Shown here piece after piece: positions 26,012-38,236 of a stretch of DNA of 64,000 nucleotides. Below the pieces are notes generated by a model that was not told the DNA's origin, ran no database searches, and was given only the letters and a program-made list of their open reading frames with translations. The position numbers and the translations under genes were made by a program. Within the stretch, counting starts at the first letter, position 1. Each line of letters starts with the position of its first letter. This DNA comes from Proteiniphilum propionicum (GTDB taxonomy: Bacteria > Bacteroidota > Bacteroidia > Bacteroidales > Dysgonomonadaceae): positions 2,347,501 through 2,411,500 of the forward strand of contig NZ_CP073586.1 of NCBI RefSeq assembly GCF_022267555.1. Reading direction: 5' to 3'.

Positions 26012-27180
26012 ATGAAACGAAAGAAATTAAAAATGGGTATGGTTGGCGGAGGAAGTGATGCCTTTATAGGAGCCATACACCGCCGCGCAGCCTTTATGGA
26101 CAACTATATTGAGCTGGTCTGTGGCTGTTTTAGTGTTAATCCTGAAATCTCCAGAAGTTCAGGCAGGGAATATTTTCTCCCGGATCATCGGATTTACGAT
26201 TCCTACCAGGAGATGTTCGAGAAAGAAATGGAACTGCCTGTCGAGGAGCGGATGGATTTTGTAACCATAGTCACACCGAACAAGTGGCATTTTGAGCCTG
26301 CAATGATGGCATTGGAAAGAGGGTTTCACGTGGTTATAGACAAACCGATGACCTTTTCACTGGAAGAAGCCCTCAAGCTGAAAGAGAAGGTTGAGGAGAC
26401 AGGACTGGTCCTGGCATTGACCCATGTCTACTCAGGATACCCGGCAGTCAAGGAGGCTAAAGCAAGGATTGCCGGCGGAGAACTGGGTAAGTTGCGTAAA
26501 GTATACGTGGAGTATACCCAGGGGTGGCTTTCGCAACGCATAGAGTTGCAGGGAGGGAATAATGCCGGCTGGAGGACAAATCCAAAGACCACGGGCAAGG
26601 CCGGTTGCATGGGCGACATAGGAACGCATGCCTGGCATCTGGCTGAATACGTTACCGGCCTGAAAGTGCTGGAGGTGTGCGCCGATCTGCAAACGTACGT
26701 GGAGGGACGCCTGGTGGACGACGACGGGGCATCCCTGCTGCGAATGGAAAAGGGAGTTACCGGAGTATTGATGGCTACCCAGATCGCCACCGGCGAAGCG
26801 AACAATATCCGTCTTCGTGTGTATGGCGATAAAGGCGGATTGGAGTGGAGACAGATGGATTCGAACAGGTTGACCCTGAGGTGGGGGGGGATAAGCCCGC
26901 TGAAGAGCTGTATATGGGTAATAATGAATTTATAAGCAAACTGGCTAAATGGAATACCCGCACGCCTGCCGGCCATCCCGAAGGTTTCATTGAAGCCTTT
27001 GCCAATATTTACCGCAATTTTGCCCTGGCCGTCATGGCCGCAGAAAGCGGAGACAATCCGGATGAACTGATTACCGACTTCCCTAACGTCTATGACGGGG
27101 TAAGGGGAATGCAATTCGTAGAAATGATGGTACAATCAGGGAGCGATAATAATACAAAATGGCAGAAATGGATTGAATAG
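26012..27180 (+). pseudogene. Gfo/Idh/MocA oxidoreductase, frameshifted at a G8 run
   Basis: NAD(P)-dependent sugar oxidoreductase family. The first 290 residues are intact: Rossmann start MGMVGGGSDAFIGAIHRRAA, VTPNKWHF, HVVIDKPMTF (Asp-Lys-Pro where Glu-Lys-Pro is usual), GCMGDIGTHAWHLAEYV with the catalytic-type Asp and His. At 26883-26890 there are eight G residues; after them the frame leads to a stop at 26935, while the normal C-terminal part (DKPAEELYMGNNEF, TRTPAGHPEGFIEAFANIYR, DGVRGMQFVEMMV) continues in another frame to 27180. Six or nine G would restore a single 390-residue protein. No signal peptide, so cytoplasmic. Could be a real mutation, phase variation or a sequencing error. 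Confidence 0.85.
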
Positions 27181-27244
27181 CTAGTATTCAGGATTGTTAT
27201 TTCAAAATTTAACGTGGTTAAATAAATGATACATACCAAACAAT

Positions 27245-27897
27245 AATTAAAAATGAAAAAAGAGGATAATGTAACTAGAAGATCATTTCTGAAAGCTTCT
27301 GCAGTAGCAGGAGCCGTAGGGGTAATCGGCACAGGATCGGCAGGATTTCTAACATCCTGCCGTCCGTAAGCAATGCCGTAACACGATGGAGGACCTTATT
27401 ATTGCCGCCGGGGAACTGGGATCTATCGGCGTCATCATAGTTCCGGCATTCAACAGCCAGGTTCCCGTTATACCCCATAATCAGGAGACACGCGATTTTC
27501 TCTGTGAGCAGTTCGAAGAAATGGGTACCTTTGCACAGCAACAGGGAACCACCGTCATCCTGGAGCCGCTCAATCGCAGAGAGGCCTTTTACCTGCGCCA
27601 GGTAGGCGATGCTGCATCCATTTGCCGCGATATCAATAACCCGGGTGTGAAATGCATGGGCGATTTCTGGCATATGACCTGGGAGGAGAACTCCGATATG
27701 GGAGCGTTTATCTCAGCTGGCGAACATCTGCAGCATGTGCATGTTGCCAGCCGCAAACGCCGCAGCATGCCCGGAGAAGATGGAGAAGCTGATAACTATG
27801 TTAACGGTTTTAAAGGGCTGAAAATGATCGGATACGACAAATATGTCAGTTTCGAGTGTGGTTGCCAGGGAGACCGTAAAGTGGTAGTACCCGCGGC
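27245..27897 (+). repeat. Near-identical tract shared with 36837-36951 and 38571-39114
   Basis: From 27245 to 27897 only four mismatches are seen by eye against the two distant segments joined together. The left part (to 27359) matches the start of the Tat-exported oxidoreductase gene, and the right part matches the TIM-barrel gene. The join is at ATCCTG, which occurs at both source breakpoints (36946-36951 and 38571-38576); 1625 bases are missing between them. Homology stops abruptly 8 bases before the start codon on the left and about 36 bases before the stop codon on the right. Confidence 0.9.
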
Positions 27898-27934
27898 GCC
27901 GGAACTGTTTAGAAAACAATTGAATGAGGCCTGA
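27253..27934 (+). pseudogene. Dead chimera: oxidoreductase signal peptide joined to TIM-barrel gene
   Basis: The first 36 codons equal the Tat/lipoprotein leader of the gene at 36845 (RRSFLKASAVAG to FLTSC). The reading frame then runs out of phase into the sugar isomerase/epimerase sequence and stops after C-R-P. The downstream part, from MEDLIIAAGELGSIG to the stop at 27934, is an intact but unled C-terminal two thirds of the TIM barrel. Its last residues, APELFRKQLNEA, differ from the source gene's ALELLRKQWEEA at DNA level, so the 3' end probably belongs to an older local paralogue that was overwritten by gene conversion. Confidence 0.88.
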
Positions 27935-28078
27935 TCGACTAAAATATAAATTCAAAAAAATTGATTTGAAATCCTCGCCGAAAGTTTACTGAAAAGAAAA
28001 TAGGTGTTTTACTTCGGAGTCATTCTGTTTTATGACACGATACATGTGCTCACGGTAGTATTCCATTACTAAAATTAA

Positions 28079-28086
28079 TATCTTTG
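28079..28086 (+). promoter_or_regulatory. -7 box for the GH97 gene
   Basis: TATCTTTG, 33 bases before the GH97 start codon, fits TAnnTTTG. No -33 TTG at the right distance. Confidence 0.6.
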
Positions 28087-28118
28087 TATTATAAAACAAC
28101 AACATAAAGTAACTGAAC

Positions 28119-30110
28119 ATGAAAAGAACAATTCCTCTGATCCTTGTGCTCCTGATCGTATGCGGAGCAATAGATGCACAGAAAAAATTCAACATCTCCT
28201 CACCCGACGGAAGACTGACCGCTGAGGTTGTTGTGGGAAAGCAACTCACCTGGAGCCTGGCACACGATGGCCAGCAGCTGATCGAACCCTCAGCCGTATC
28301 ACTCACCCTCGCCGACGGCGAGCAACTCGGTCCCGATGCCCGCGTACGGCACGCCAAACAGGAGAGCGCCGACGAAACCATCTCCTCACCCTTCTGGATA
28401 TCTTCAGAAGTCCGCAACACATACAATGAGCTGGCGATTAGCTTCCGCGGCGACTGGGGAATCACTTTCCGACTGTATGACGACGGACTGGCCTATCGGT
28501 TCCGCACTTCCCGCAAGGGAACGCTCACCATCGCCGCGGAGGAGGCAAATTTCCGTTTCACGGGCGACCGGACTGCCTGGGTACCCTATGTGAAGGGGGG
28601 ACTGGGTGGTGACCAGCTGCAGAGCTCGTTTGAAAACACTTACGTCCATACGCCCCTCTCACAAATCGACCGCGAGCGGCTGATTTTTTTGCCGCTGCTG
28701 GCAGATGCCTCGGAAGGAAAGCGACTCCTGATCACTGAAGCCGACCTGGAATCTTATCCCGGCATGTACCTCACACCCGATAAACAAACACCCAACACCC
28801 TCAGGGGACTTTTCGCGCGGGTGCCCGCCGCCGTGGAGCAGGGAGGGCACAACATGCTGCAGATGCGTGTCACCGAAAGAGAAGAGTACATCGCGAAAAC
28901 AGAAGGAAGCCGCAGTTTCCCCTGGCGCGTCTGTCTGGTAACCGATAACGATGCATCGCTGGCAGCCAGCGATATGGTCTATCGCCTGGCATCGCCCTCA
29001 CGGCTGGCCGATACCTCCTGGATCAAGCCCGGAAAGGTAGCCTGGGAGTGGTGGAACGACTGGAATATCCACGATGTCGACTTCAAGTCCGGCATCAATA
29101 ACGATACCTACAAGTACTACATCGACTTCGCCTCGGAACATGGCATCGAGTATGTGATCCTCGACGAGGGATGGGCCGTCAACCTGAAAGCCGATCTGAT
29201 GCAGGTGATACCGGAGATTAATATACCGGAGCTGGTCGCCTACGGCCGTGATCGTGGAGTTGGAATCATCCTCTGGGCCGGCTACCACGCCTTCGACCGC
29301 GACATGGAAGAGGTGTGTCGCCACTACGCCGCGATGGGTGTGAAAGGGTTCAAGGTAGATTTTATGGACCGTGACGACCAGGAACTGGTCGAATTCATCT
29401 ATCGCGCAGCAGAGACAGCAGCTCGTCATAAACTATTGCTCGATTTCCATGGTATATACAAGCCAACCGGACTGAGCCGCACCTGGCCCAATGTCCTTAA
29501 CTTTGAAGGGGTGCACGGCCTGGAGCAGCTGAAGTGGTCACCCGAGAGCATCGACATGGTCAACTACGATGTTACCGTCCCATTTATCCGCATGGTTGCG
29601 GGGCCGATGGACTACACTCAGGGAGCTATGCGAAACGCTGCGCGTGGTAGCTACCGGCCGGTCAACTCCGAACCGATGAGCCAGGGTACACGTTGCCGTC
29701 AGCTTGCTCTCTACGTAGTGTTCAACTCACCCATAAATATGCTGTGTGACAGTCCTACCGAGTATATGCTTGAGCCCGAGTCGCTTGAATTTATAGCATC
29801 CATCCCCACCGTGTGGGATGAGACCGTGCCCCTCACCGGCAGGGTGGGTGAGCATGTGACGCTGGCCCGCCGCAGTGGCAGCGACTGGTACATTGGCGGC
29901 ATCACAGGCTGGGAGAGCCGCGACATGACAATCGACTTCTCTTTCCTGCCGGCGGGACAGTATGAGATGACTCTCTTCCGGGACGGAGCCAATGCTCATC
30001 GCAAGGGTGCCGACTACCGCAAGGAGCTACGGAAAATTGAATCCGGAGAGTCAATCAGTCTGCATCTTGCACCGGGAGGCGGCTTTGCAGCAAAACTGCG
30101 GAAAATTTAA
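28119..30110 (+). CDS. GH97 family alpha-glycosidase (retaining, alpha-galactosidase-like)
   Basis: Hydrolyses terminal alpha-galactosides or alpha-glucosides. 663 residues: signal peptide (about 1-20), N-terminal beta-sandwich (about 22-285, SPDGRLTAEVVVG), a (beta/alpha)8 barrel (about 290-565: WEWWNDWNI, YVILDEGWA, GFKVDFMDRDDQ, LLLDFHGIYKPTG) and a C-terminal beta domain. Asp 414 in KVDF occupies the nucleophile position of retaining GH97 members, which inverting SusB-type enzymes lack; Glu 350 in LDEGW is the likely acid/base. GC is much higher than in the SusCD genes (39 of 60 bases at 28261-28320), pointing to a different origin. It has its own promoter; GH2 follows 126 bases later. 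Confidence 0.93.
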   Translation: MKRTIPLILVLLIVCGAIDAQKKFNISSPDGRLTAEVVVGKQLTWSLAHDGQQLIEPSAVSLTLADGEQLGPDARVRHAKQESADETISSPFWISSEVRNTYNELAISFRGDWGITFRLYDDGLAYRFRTSRKGTLTIAAEEANFRFTGDRTAWVPYVKGGLGGDQLQSSFENTYVHTPLSQIDRERLIFLPLLADASEGKRLLITEADLESYPGMYLTPDKQTPNTLRGLFARVPAAVEQGGHNMLQMRVTEREEYIAKTEGSRSFPWRVCLVTDNDASLAASDMVYRLASPSRLADTSWIKPGKVAWEWWNDWNIHDVDFKSGINNDTYKYYIDFASEHGIEYVILDEGWAVNLKADLMQVIPEINIPELVAYGRDRGVGIILWAGYHAFDRDMEEVCRHYAAMGVKGFKVDFMDRDDQELVEFIYRAAETAARHKLLLDFHGIYKPTGLSRTWPNVLNFEGVHGLEQLKWSPESIDMVNYDVTVPFIRMVAGPMDYTQGAMRNAARGSYRPVNSEPMSQGTRCRQLALYVVFNSPINMLCDSPTEYMLEPESLEFIASIPTVWDETVPLTGRVGEHVTLARRSGSDWYIGGITGWESRDMTIDFSFLPAGQYEMTLFRDGANAHRKGADYRKELRKIESGESISLHLAPGGGFAAKLRKI

Positions 30111-30129
30111 ACGATTTTGTTTGAAAAGA

Positions 30130-30162
30130 TTGTTTTTCCATAAGACAGATATTGTATATTTG
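30130..30162 (+). promoter_or_regulatory. Promoter of the GH2 beta-galactosidase gene
   Basis: TATATTTG at 30155-30162 with a TTG at 30130-30132, spacer 22 bases, 74 bases before the start codon. Confidence 0.55.
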
Positions 30163-30221
30163 TCAACGAAGTATTCAAAACTCATATTAAAACATTTTTC
30201 AGGCAACTCATAAATTTCTAA

Positions 30222-33449
<3,228 letters not shown>

Positions 33450-33759
33450 TGGACTTCCTCCCGGCAGCTTTTTTCCAACCTGTTGGTGGTCATAATTCAG
33501 AGTCCGCTGAGTTTATCATGCCACCCATGCGTTCAGGTAGTGGTAGTTTACTTAATTAGTTTAATATAATAGGGGGCTGTTGACTTTTTGTTGGCAACCC
33601 CTTTACTATTTTCCTGTTTTGCATGTACCTGCTTCACGCTATGAATGATAAAATTATTAGCTGTTAAAAACCATGCCGGTTATACACTTTCAGCGACATT
33701 ATCATATGCGAAAGATGAATTAATGTTATTAGACTAAACTAAAATAAAAATGAGATCAA
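33450..33759 (+). other. Gene-free stretch after GH2
   Basis: No gene seen. At 33571-33601 a hairpin of the form AGGGG..CTG / CA..CCCCT is followed by TTTACTATTTT and could terminate the GH2 mRNA, though the stem has a mismatch and the T run is poor. The rest is AT-rich without clear promoter boxes. Confidence 0.35.
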
Positions 33760-34914
33760 ATGAAAACAAAATCAATTAATTTTCAATTTGGTGTTTATAA
33801 TATATCTATTATAACTCTGTTACTTACGATGTTTTCATGTCTGCCATGGAGAAGCAAGAAGAGTGTTGATTACGTTTCCCCGCAAACCGTTTTTAAAATC
33901 AATTCTTCTGAAAATAATCCTCGCAACAGTGAAGGTGATTTTATAAATCTTAAAGATGGAAGAATTCTATTTGTGTACAGCCATTATTATGGAACTTCTT
34001 CCAGCGATCACGCCACTGCTTATCTTGCAGGACGATATTCCGATGATGGGGGGCAAACATGGAGCGATAATGATGAGATAATTGTAGAAAATGAGGGGGG
34101 CATGAATGTGATGTCAGTCTCCCTGCTTCGTTTGCATAATGGAGATATAGCCTTGTTTTATTTAAGAAAAAATTCAACTGAAGATTGTATTCCGATGATG
34201 CGTATTTCTAAAGACGAAGCAAAATCGTGGAGCGAAGCAATCCGTTGTATTACTGATAAACAAGGCTATTTTGTGCTAAATAATGATAGAGTTATTCAAC
34301 TTAAAGATGATAGGTTATTAATGTCAGTGGCCTTACATCAATTAAGAGGCGGCAAATGGTCAAATAAAGCCGATTTATTCTGTTATTACTCAGATGATAA
34401 TGGCTTGACATGGTATTCAAGTTCACAAGTGCCGGATAATACTGATATTATTACTCAGGAGCCAGGGCTGGTTGAGATGAGGGATGGCCGTGTAATGATG
34501 TATATTCGCTCAAGCGGAGGATACCAGCAAATGTCATTTTCTTCCGATAGGGGAGAGACATGGAGCCATATTGAGGCTAGTAATATCCCGTCTCCATTAT
34601 CACCTGCCTCAATTGAAAAAATACCAGGTTCAAATGATTGGCTTCTTGTGTGGAATAATAATGACGGGACGGATCCTGTTATTAAAAATAAAAGGACACC
34701 TTTAACTGTAGCGATTTCAAAAAATGAAGGGAAAACATGGGAAAATATCAAAAACATTCAGGACGATCCGGATGGATTTTATTGCTATATTGCAATTCAT
34801 TTTGTAGACAAAAATAATATTTTACTTGGTTACTCTGATGGGAATCAATCTAAAAAAACACTTTTGTCTGTTATTGATATTACTCTTCTAAATAAGCAAT
34901 GGCTTTATAAATGA
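33760..34914 (+). CDS. Sialidase-superfamily (Asp-box) lipoprotein
   Basis: 384 residues. A lipoprotein signal ends T-M-F-S-C at about residue 27. Five Asp-box motifs mark a six-bladed beta-propeller: SDDGGQTW (about 94), SKDEAKSW (about 150), SDDNGLTW (about 211), SSDRGETW (about 262) and SKNEGKTW (about 319). The pattern is that of exo-alpha-sialidase-like proteins of Bacteroidota. The family's arginine triad is not obvious: an R-x-I-P-type N-terminal site is absent, so activity on sialic acid is unsure and another sugar is possible. Ends the glycan region; no MITE or terminator is seen directly after it. Confidence 0.82.
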   Translation: MKTKSINFQFGVYNISIITLLLTMFSCLPWRSKKSVDYVSPQTVFKINSSENNPRNSEGDFINLKDGRILFVYSHYYGTSSSDHATAYLAGRYSDDGGQTWSDNDEIIVENEGGMNVMSVSLLRLHNGDIALFYLRKNSTEDCIPMMRISKDEAKSWSEAIRCITDKQGYFVLNNDRVIQLKDDRLLMSVALHQLRGGKWSNKADLFCYYSDDNGLTWYSSSQVPDNTDIITQEPGLVEMRDGRVMMYIRSSGGYQQMSFSSDRGETWSHIEASNIPSPLSPASIEKIPGSNDWLLVWNNNDGTDPVIKNKRTPLTVAISKNEGKTWENIKNIQDDPDGFYCYIAIHFVDKNNILLGYSDGNQSKKTLLSVIDITLLNKQWLYK

Positions 34915-35015
34915 AAATATTTTTCACGATAAGATAAAAATGAGTACTTTTATAGGCGATTAACTCTTTCTTATAGATGAAAGTTATAATTTAATATTTC
35001 TTATCAAAAACAACA

Positions 35016-36596
35016 ATGTCGAGAGTTTCAAGAAGGAACACTAAGCCAAAAAAGAAATTTCACAATCGTAAAGGATTTTTCCTTATAACAGGAATTATAA
35101 TTGGAATTGTATTTGTAGGAGCTTTGTATCAGACCTCGGTCTATTTTTCGACCAATGAATCGTGTATGATGTGTCATGTGCATCCTCATGTAGAAGATAG
35201 CTGGAAGCTGTCTACACATGTGAACAACGGTAGTGGAGTAATGGTAAACTGTGTGGATTGCCACCTTCCTCCTACAGACAACACATGGGAGCACTATAGC
35301 GCAAAAGCAGCACTTGGAATGCGCGACCTGTGGGGCTATCTAACCAAAGATACTGCCGATTTCGACTGGGATAAAAAATCAGAATTGGAATACGCTGTCA
35401 AATATATACCAAACAAATCATGTGTTAAGTGTCATCAAAATCTTTTTCCGGAGGGAATTACCGATGATGGTATCACAGCACATCTATATTATGAGGAGAA
35501 TGCGGAAAAACTTGACCTCCAATGTATAAGCTGCCATCTCGATGCAGGGCATTATAATCCTAACTACGCACATGGACAGATGACAGGAATTCCTGGTGTA
35601 ACAGGTTCAATGGCAGCTGACAGCAGCCTGTTTTATAAGGAATCGACTCAGGTAACTGCCTTTGCCAATTATACTGAGCAGATTCCCGGAACAGTTGTTT
35701 CATTCAACATGATTGCTGTTGACGGTGGAACATTTTTAATGGGGAGCCCGGAAAAAGAGCATTTCCGCAACCCGGATGAATCGCCACAGCATGAGGTTTC
35801 CGTGAGCCCTTTCTTTATGGCTGAAGTGGAAACTACATGGGATCAATTTTGGGCATTTTACGCTGAGACAATAAGTGAAGGGCGCACTCCCCCTGAAGTT
35901 GTTTATGAAAACAACTTGAATGCAGAAGAGGTTGATGCCATCTCCGGGCCAACACCTCCTTTTGGCTATCCGGACCAAGGTTGGGGGCAGGGCGACCGTC
36001 CCGCTATCACGATGACACATTACGCAGCTGAAACATTCTGTCAATGGTTATCAAAAAAAACAGGTAAGAATTACCGCCTGCCAACTGAAGCGGAATGGGA
36101 GTATGCTGCCAGGGGGGGTAAAAAAACAGCCTATTTCTTCCAAGGAAGTCCGAAGGATTTTTCCGACCGGGGCTTTATGAGGAATATTTTCAAACCTAAA
36201 ACCGACAGCATCAGTGCTTATGTGGTGTATAATAAAAATAGCGATGGTAGAACACAACTGCCATTGGCTGTATTGCCGAATCAATATGGATTGAAGAATA
36301 TGTTGGGTAATGTGATGGAATATACATCCGACAAATACGATCCGGAAGCTTATGGCAAACGTTCGGGAGTTACCGTAAATCCACGAGTGACTGAAGGTGA
36401 AGAGTGGGTGGTAAGAGGCGGATCATACAATTCCGATGCAGCTGATGTGCGCTGTGCAAGCCGTAGTCACACACAACATGACGCCTGGCTGAAGACAGAC
36501 CCGCAGCAACCAAAGAGTATCTGGTGGTATTCTGATATTAAAGGAATCGGGTTCAGGGTAGTATGTGAACCAGATTCATCAATGAACCTGAACTAA
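35016..36596 (+). CDS. Tetraheme NapC/NrfH-type cytochrome c fused to an FGE-like domain
   Basis: 526 residues in two parts. Residues 20-42 are a membrane anchor; after it come four haem c motifs: C50-MM-C-H, C79-VD-C-H, C136-VK-C-H and C170-IS-C-H, the layout of NapC/NrfH quinol dehydrogenases that pass electrons from menaquinol to periplasmic enzymes. Residues about 226-523 are a formylglycine-generating-enzyme (SUMF1/PvdO) fold: GGTFLMGSP, YRLPTEAEWEYAARGG, GNVMEYTSD, VVRGGSYNSDAADVRCASR and IKGIGFRVVCEP. The Cys pair of true FGE (S-Y-x-C-H ... Y-C-x-R) is missing, so sulfatase activation is unlikely. No nitrite reductase NrfA follows; cytochrome assembly gene ccsBA lies 2.7 kb downstream. 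Confidence 0.9.
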   Translation: MSRVSRRNTKPKKKFHNRKGFFLITGIIIGIVFVGALYQTSVYFSTNESCMMCHVHPHVEDSWKLSTHVNNGSGVMVNCVDCHLPPTDNTWEHYSAKAALGMRDLWGYLTKDTADFDWDKKSELEYAVKYIPNKSCVKCHQNLFPEGITDDGITAHLYYEENAEKLDLQCISCHLDAGHYNPNYAHGQMTGIPGVTGSMAADSSLFYKESTQVTAFANYTEQIPGTVVSFNMIAVDGGTFLMGSPEKEHFRNPDESPQHEVSVSPFFMAEVETTWDQFWAFYAETISEGRTPPEVVYENNLNAEEVDAISGPTPPFGYPDQGWGQGDRPAITMTHYAAETFCQWLSKKTGKNYRLPTEAEWEYAARGGKKTAYFFQGSPKDFSDRGFMRNIFKPKTDSISAYVVYNKNSDGRTQLPLAVLPNQYGLKNMLGNVMEYTSDKYDPEAYGKRSGVTVNPRVTEGEEWVVRGGSYNSDAADVRCASRSHTQHDAWLKTDPQQPKSIWWYSDIKGIGFRVVCEPDSSMNLN

Positions 36597-36637
36597 TTGA
36601 CCGCTCAGTCAAGTTCGCTTAATTGATTCAAATATAT

Positions 36638-36743
36638 GAGTCCGTTCGTAAAACCCGAAATGTTAAAATCGTTATTTACAATGCATTGAATGCCAATATC
36701 TGTTTTGGCCCGATTGTAATGTTAGGGATTTTCATGTGGACTC
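36638..36743. repeat. GAGTC element, family 3 (106 bp)
   Basis: Begins GAGTCC and ends GGACTC; the arms continue as an imperfect inverted repeat of about 34 bases (AAAACCCGAAATGTTAAAATCG against the inverse of the right arm, 15 of 22 positions). Flanks are similar but not identical (ATATAT before, AAATAT after). Non-coding. It shares end sequences, but not the interior, with the elements at 2766, 6894 and 41806. It sits between the cytochrome gene and the Tat oxidoreductase gene. Confidence 0.65.
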
Positions 36744-36844
36744 AAATATCAAATATATAGTTTCGGAACAGATTGTAATTGCCGGAATAATGTTTTGGAA
36801 AAGAGAGATAAAGATACTGTACAATCTAAATAAATCAATTAAAA

Positions 36845-38224
36845 ATGAAAAAAGAGGATAATGTAACCAGAAGATCATTTCTGAAAGCTTCTGCAGTAGC
36901 AGGAGCCGTAGGGGTAATCGGCACAGGATCGGCAGGATTTCTAACATCCTGTAGTGGAGGAACTGAAAAAAGCAAAGGTGGCAGTGTTCCTTTAAAAGAA
37001 CCAGGGAGCTATTATATTCCCGATCTGCCTGATCTGGCCGCTGATGGTAAAGAGCTTAAAGCCGGTGTTGTAGGTTGTGGAGGACGAGGTTCCGGAGCAG
37101 CAATGAACTTTTTGAATGCTGCCAACGGTTTAACTATTGTGGCATTAGGTGATGTTTTTCAGGACAGGGTGGACGGACTGGCAGAAAAGCTTAAGAACGA
37201 GAAAAATATTGATATACCTTCCGATAAACGATTTGTCGGCCTTGATGCATATAAACAGGTTATAGACAGCGATATTGATGTGCTTATCGACTGTACGCCT
37301 CCATTTTTTCGTGCAGAGCATTTCAAATATGCAGTAGAGAAAAGCAAACATTGCTTTCTCGAGAAGCCAATATGTGTAGATTCTGTTGGCTATCGTACAA
37401 TAGTGGCAGCGGCTAAACAGGCGAGGGCAAAGAACCTTAGGGTTGTTACCGGAACTCAGCGGCACCACCAGCGCAGTTATGTTGAGTCATTCAAACAAAT
37501 CATGAACGGCGCCATAGGAGAAATTACCGGTGGTGTTGTATACTGGAACCAGAACATGTTGTGGTATCGCGACCGCCAGCCCGGCTGGAGCGATTTTGAA
37601 TATATGGTGCGCGACTGGGTTAACTGGAAATGGTTGTCTGGCGATCATATTGTGGAACAGCATGTACATAACATCGACGTGTTTACCTGGTTCTCCGGCC
37701 TGAAACCTGTCAGTGCAGTCGGTTTCGGATCGCGTCAACGCCGTATAACGGGAGACCAGTACGATAACTTCAGCATCGACTTCACAATGGAGAACGGGGT
37801 GCACCTGCACAGTATGTGCCGCCAGATCGATGGCTGTGCCAACAATGTTAGCGAGTTTATCCAGGGAACTAAAGGTTCGTGGTCAAGTGACGGCGGTCAT
37901 GTTATCAAAGACCTCGAGGGGAACGTTATCTGGCAATACGACGGTGAAGCTGAGAAAGCCGAGTTCCAGCAGACCGATCCATATACACTAGAACATGTGA
38001 ACCTGATAAACTGCATACGTGGGAACAATCCCATTGAGCAGGCATCAGAGACAGCCATATCGAATATGGCGGCAATCATGGGTCGCGAGTCGGCATATAC
38101 AGGGCAGATGGTTACCTGGGATGCCATGACTGCGGCACCGCTCGATTATACTCCTGCCGACCTGAATATCGGTAAAATGGAAATGAAGGGGTTCTCGGTT
38201 CCTGTACCGGGAAGCGCTAAATAA
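36845..38224 (+). CDS. Tat-exported Gfo/Idh/MocA sugar oxidoreductase
   Basis: 459 residues. The N-terminus has a twin-arginine signal (T-R-R-S-F-L-K) with a lipobox ending L-T-S-C, so the folded, cofactor-loaded enzyme is exported and possibly lipid-anchored. Rossmann domain: KAGVVGCGGRGSGAAMNFL, DVLIDCTPPFF, CFLEKPICVD with the catalytic-type Glu-Lys-Pro; C-terminal beta-sheet domain: DHIVEQHVHNIDVFTWFSG and SMCRQIDGC. Cousins with tightly bound NADP act as periplasmic glucose-fructose oxidoreductases; in Bacteroides, Gfo/Idh/MocA plus TIM-barrel pairs take part in C3-oxidation of glycosides. Its TIM-barrel partner starts 12 bases after the stop, a clear operon. Confidence 0.93.
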   Translation: MKKEDNVTRRSFLKASAVAGAVGVIGTGSAGFLTSCSGGTEKSKGGSVPLKEPGSYYIPDLPDLAADGKELKAGVVGCGGRGSGAAMNFLNAANGLTIVALGDVFQDRVDGLAEKLKNEKNIDIPSDKRFVGLDAYKQVIDSDIDVLIDCTPPFFRAEHFKYAVEKSKHCFLEKPICVDSVGYRTIVAAAKQARAKNLRVVTGTQRHHQRSYVESFKQIMNGAIGEITGGVVYWNQNMLWYRDRQPGWSDFEYMVRDWVNWKWLSGDHIVEQHVHNIDVFTWFSGLKPVSAVGFGSRQRRITGDQYDNFSIDFTMENGVHLHSMCRQIDGCANNVSEFIQGTKGSWSSDGGHVIKDLEGNVIWQYDGEAEKAEFQQTDPYTLEHVNLINCIRGNNPIEQASETAISNMAAIMGRESAYTGQMVTWDAMTAAPLDYTPADLNIGKMEMKGFSVPVPGSAK

Positions 38225-38236
38225 ATTGAAATTATT

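Noticed and set aside
35016-36596. Sulfatase-maturing formylglycine-generating enzyme
   Set aside because: The catalytic Cys pair is absent and no sulfatase gene is found in the window.
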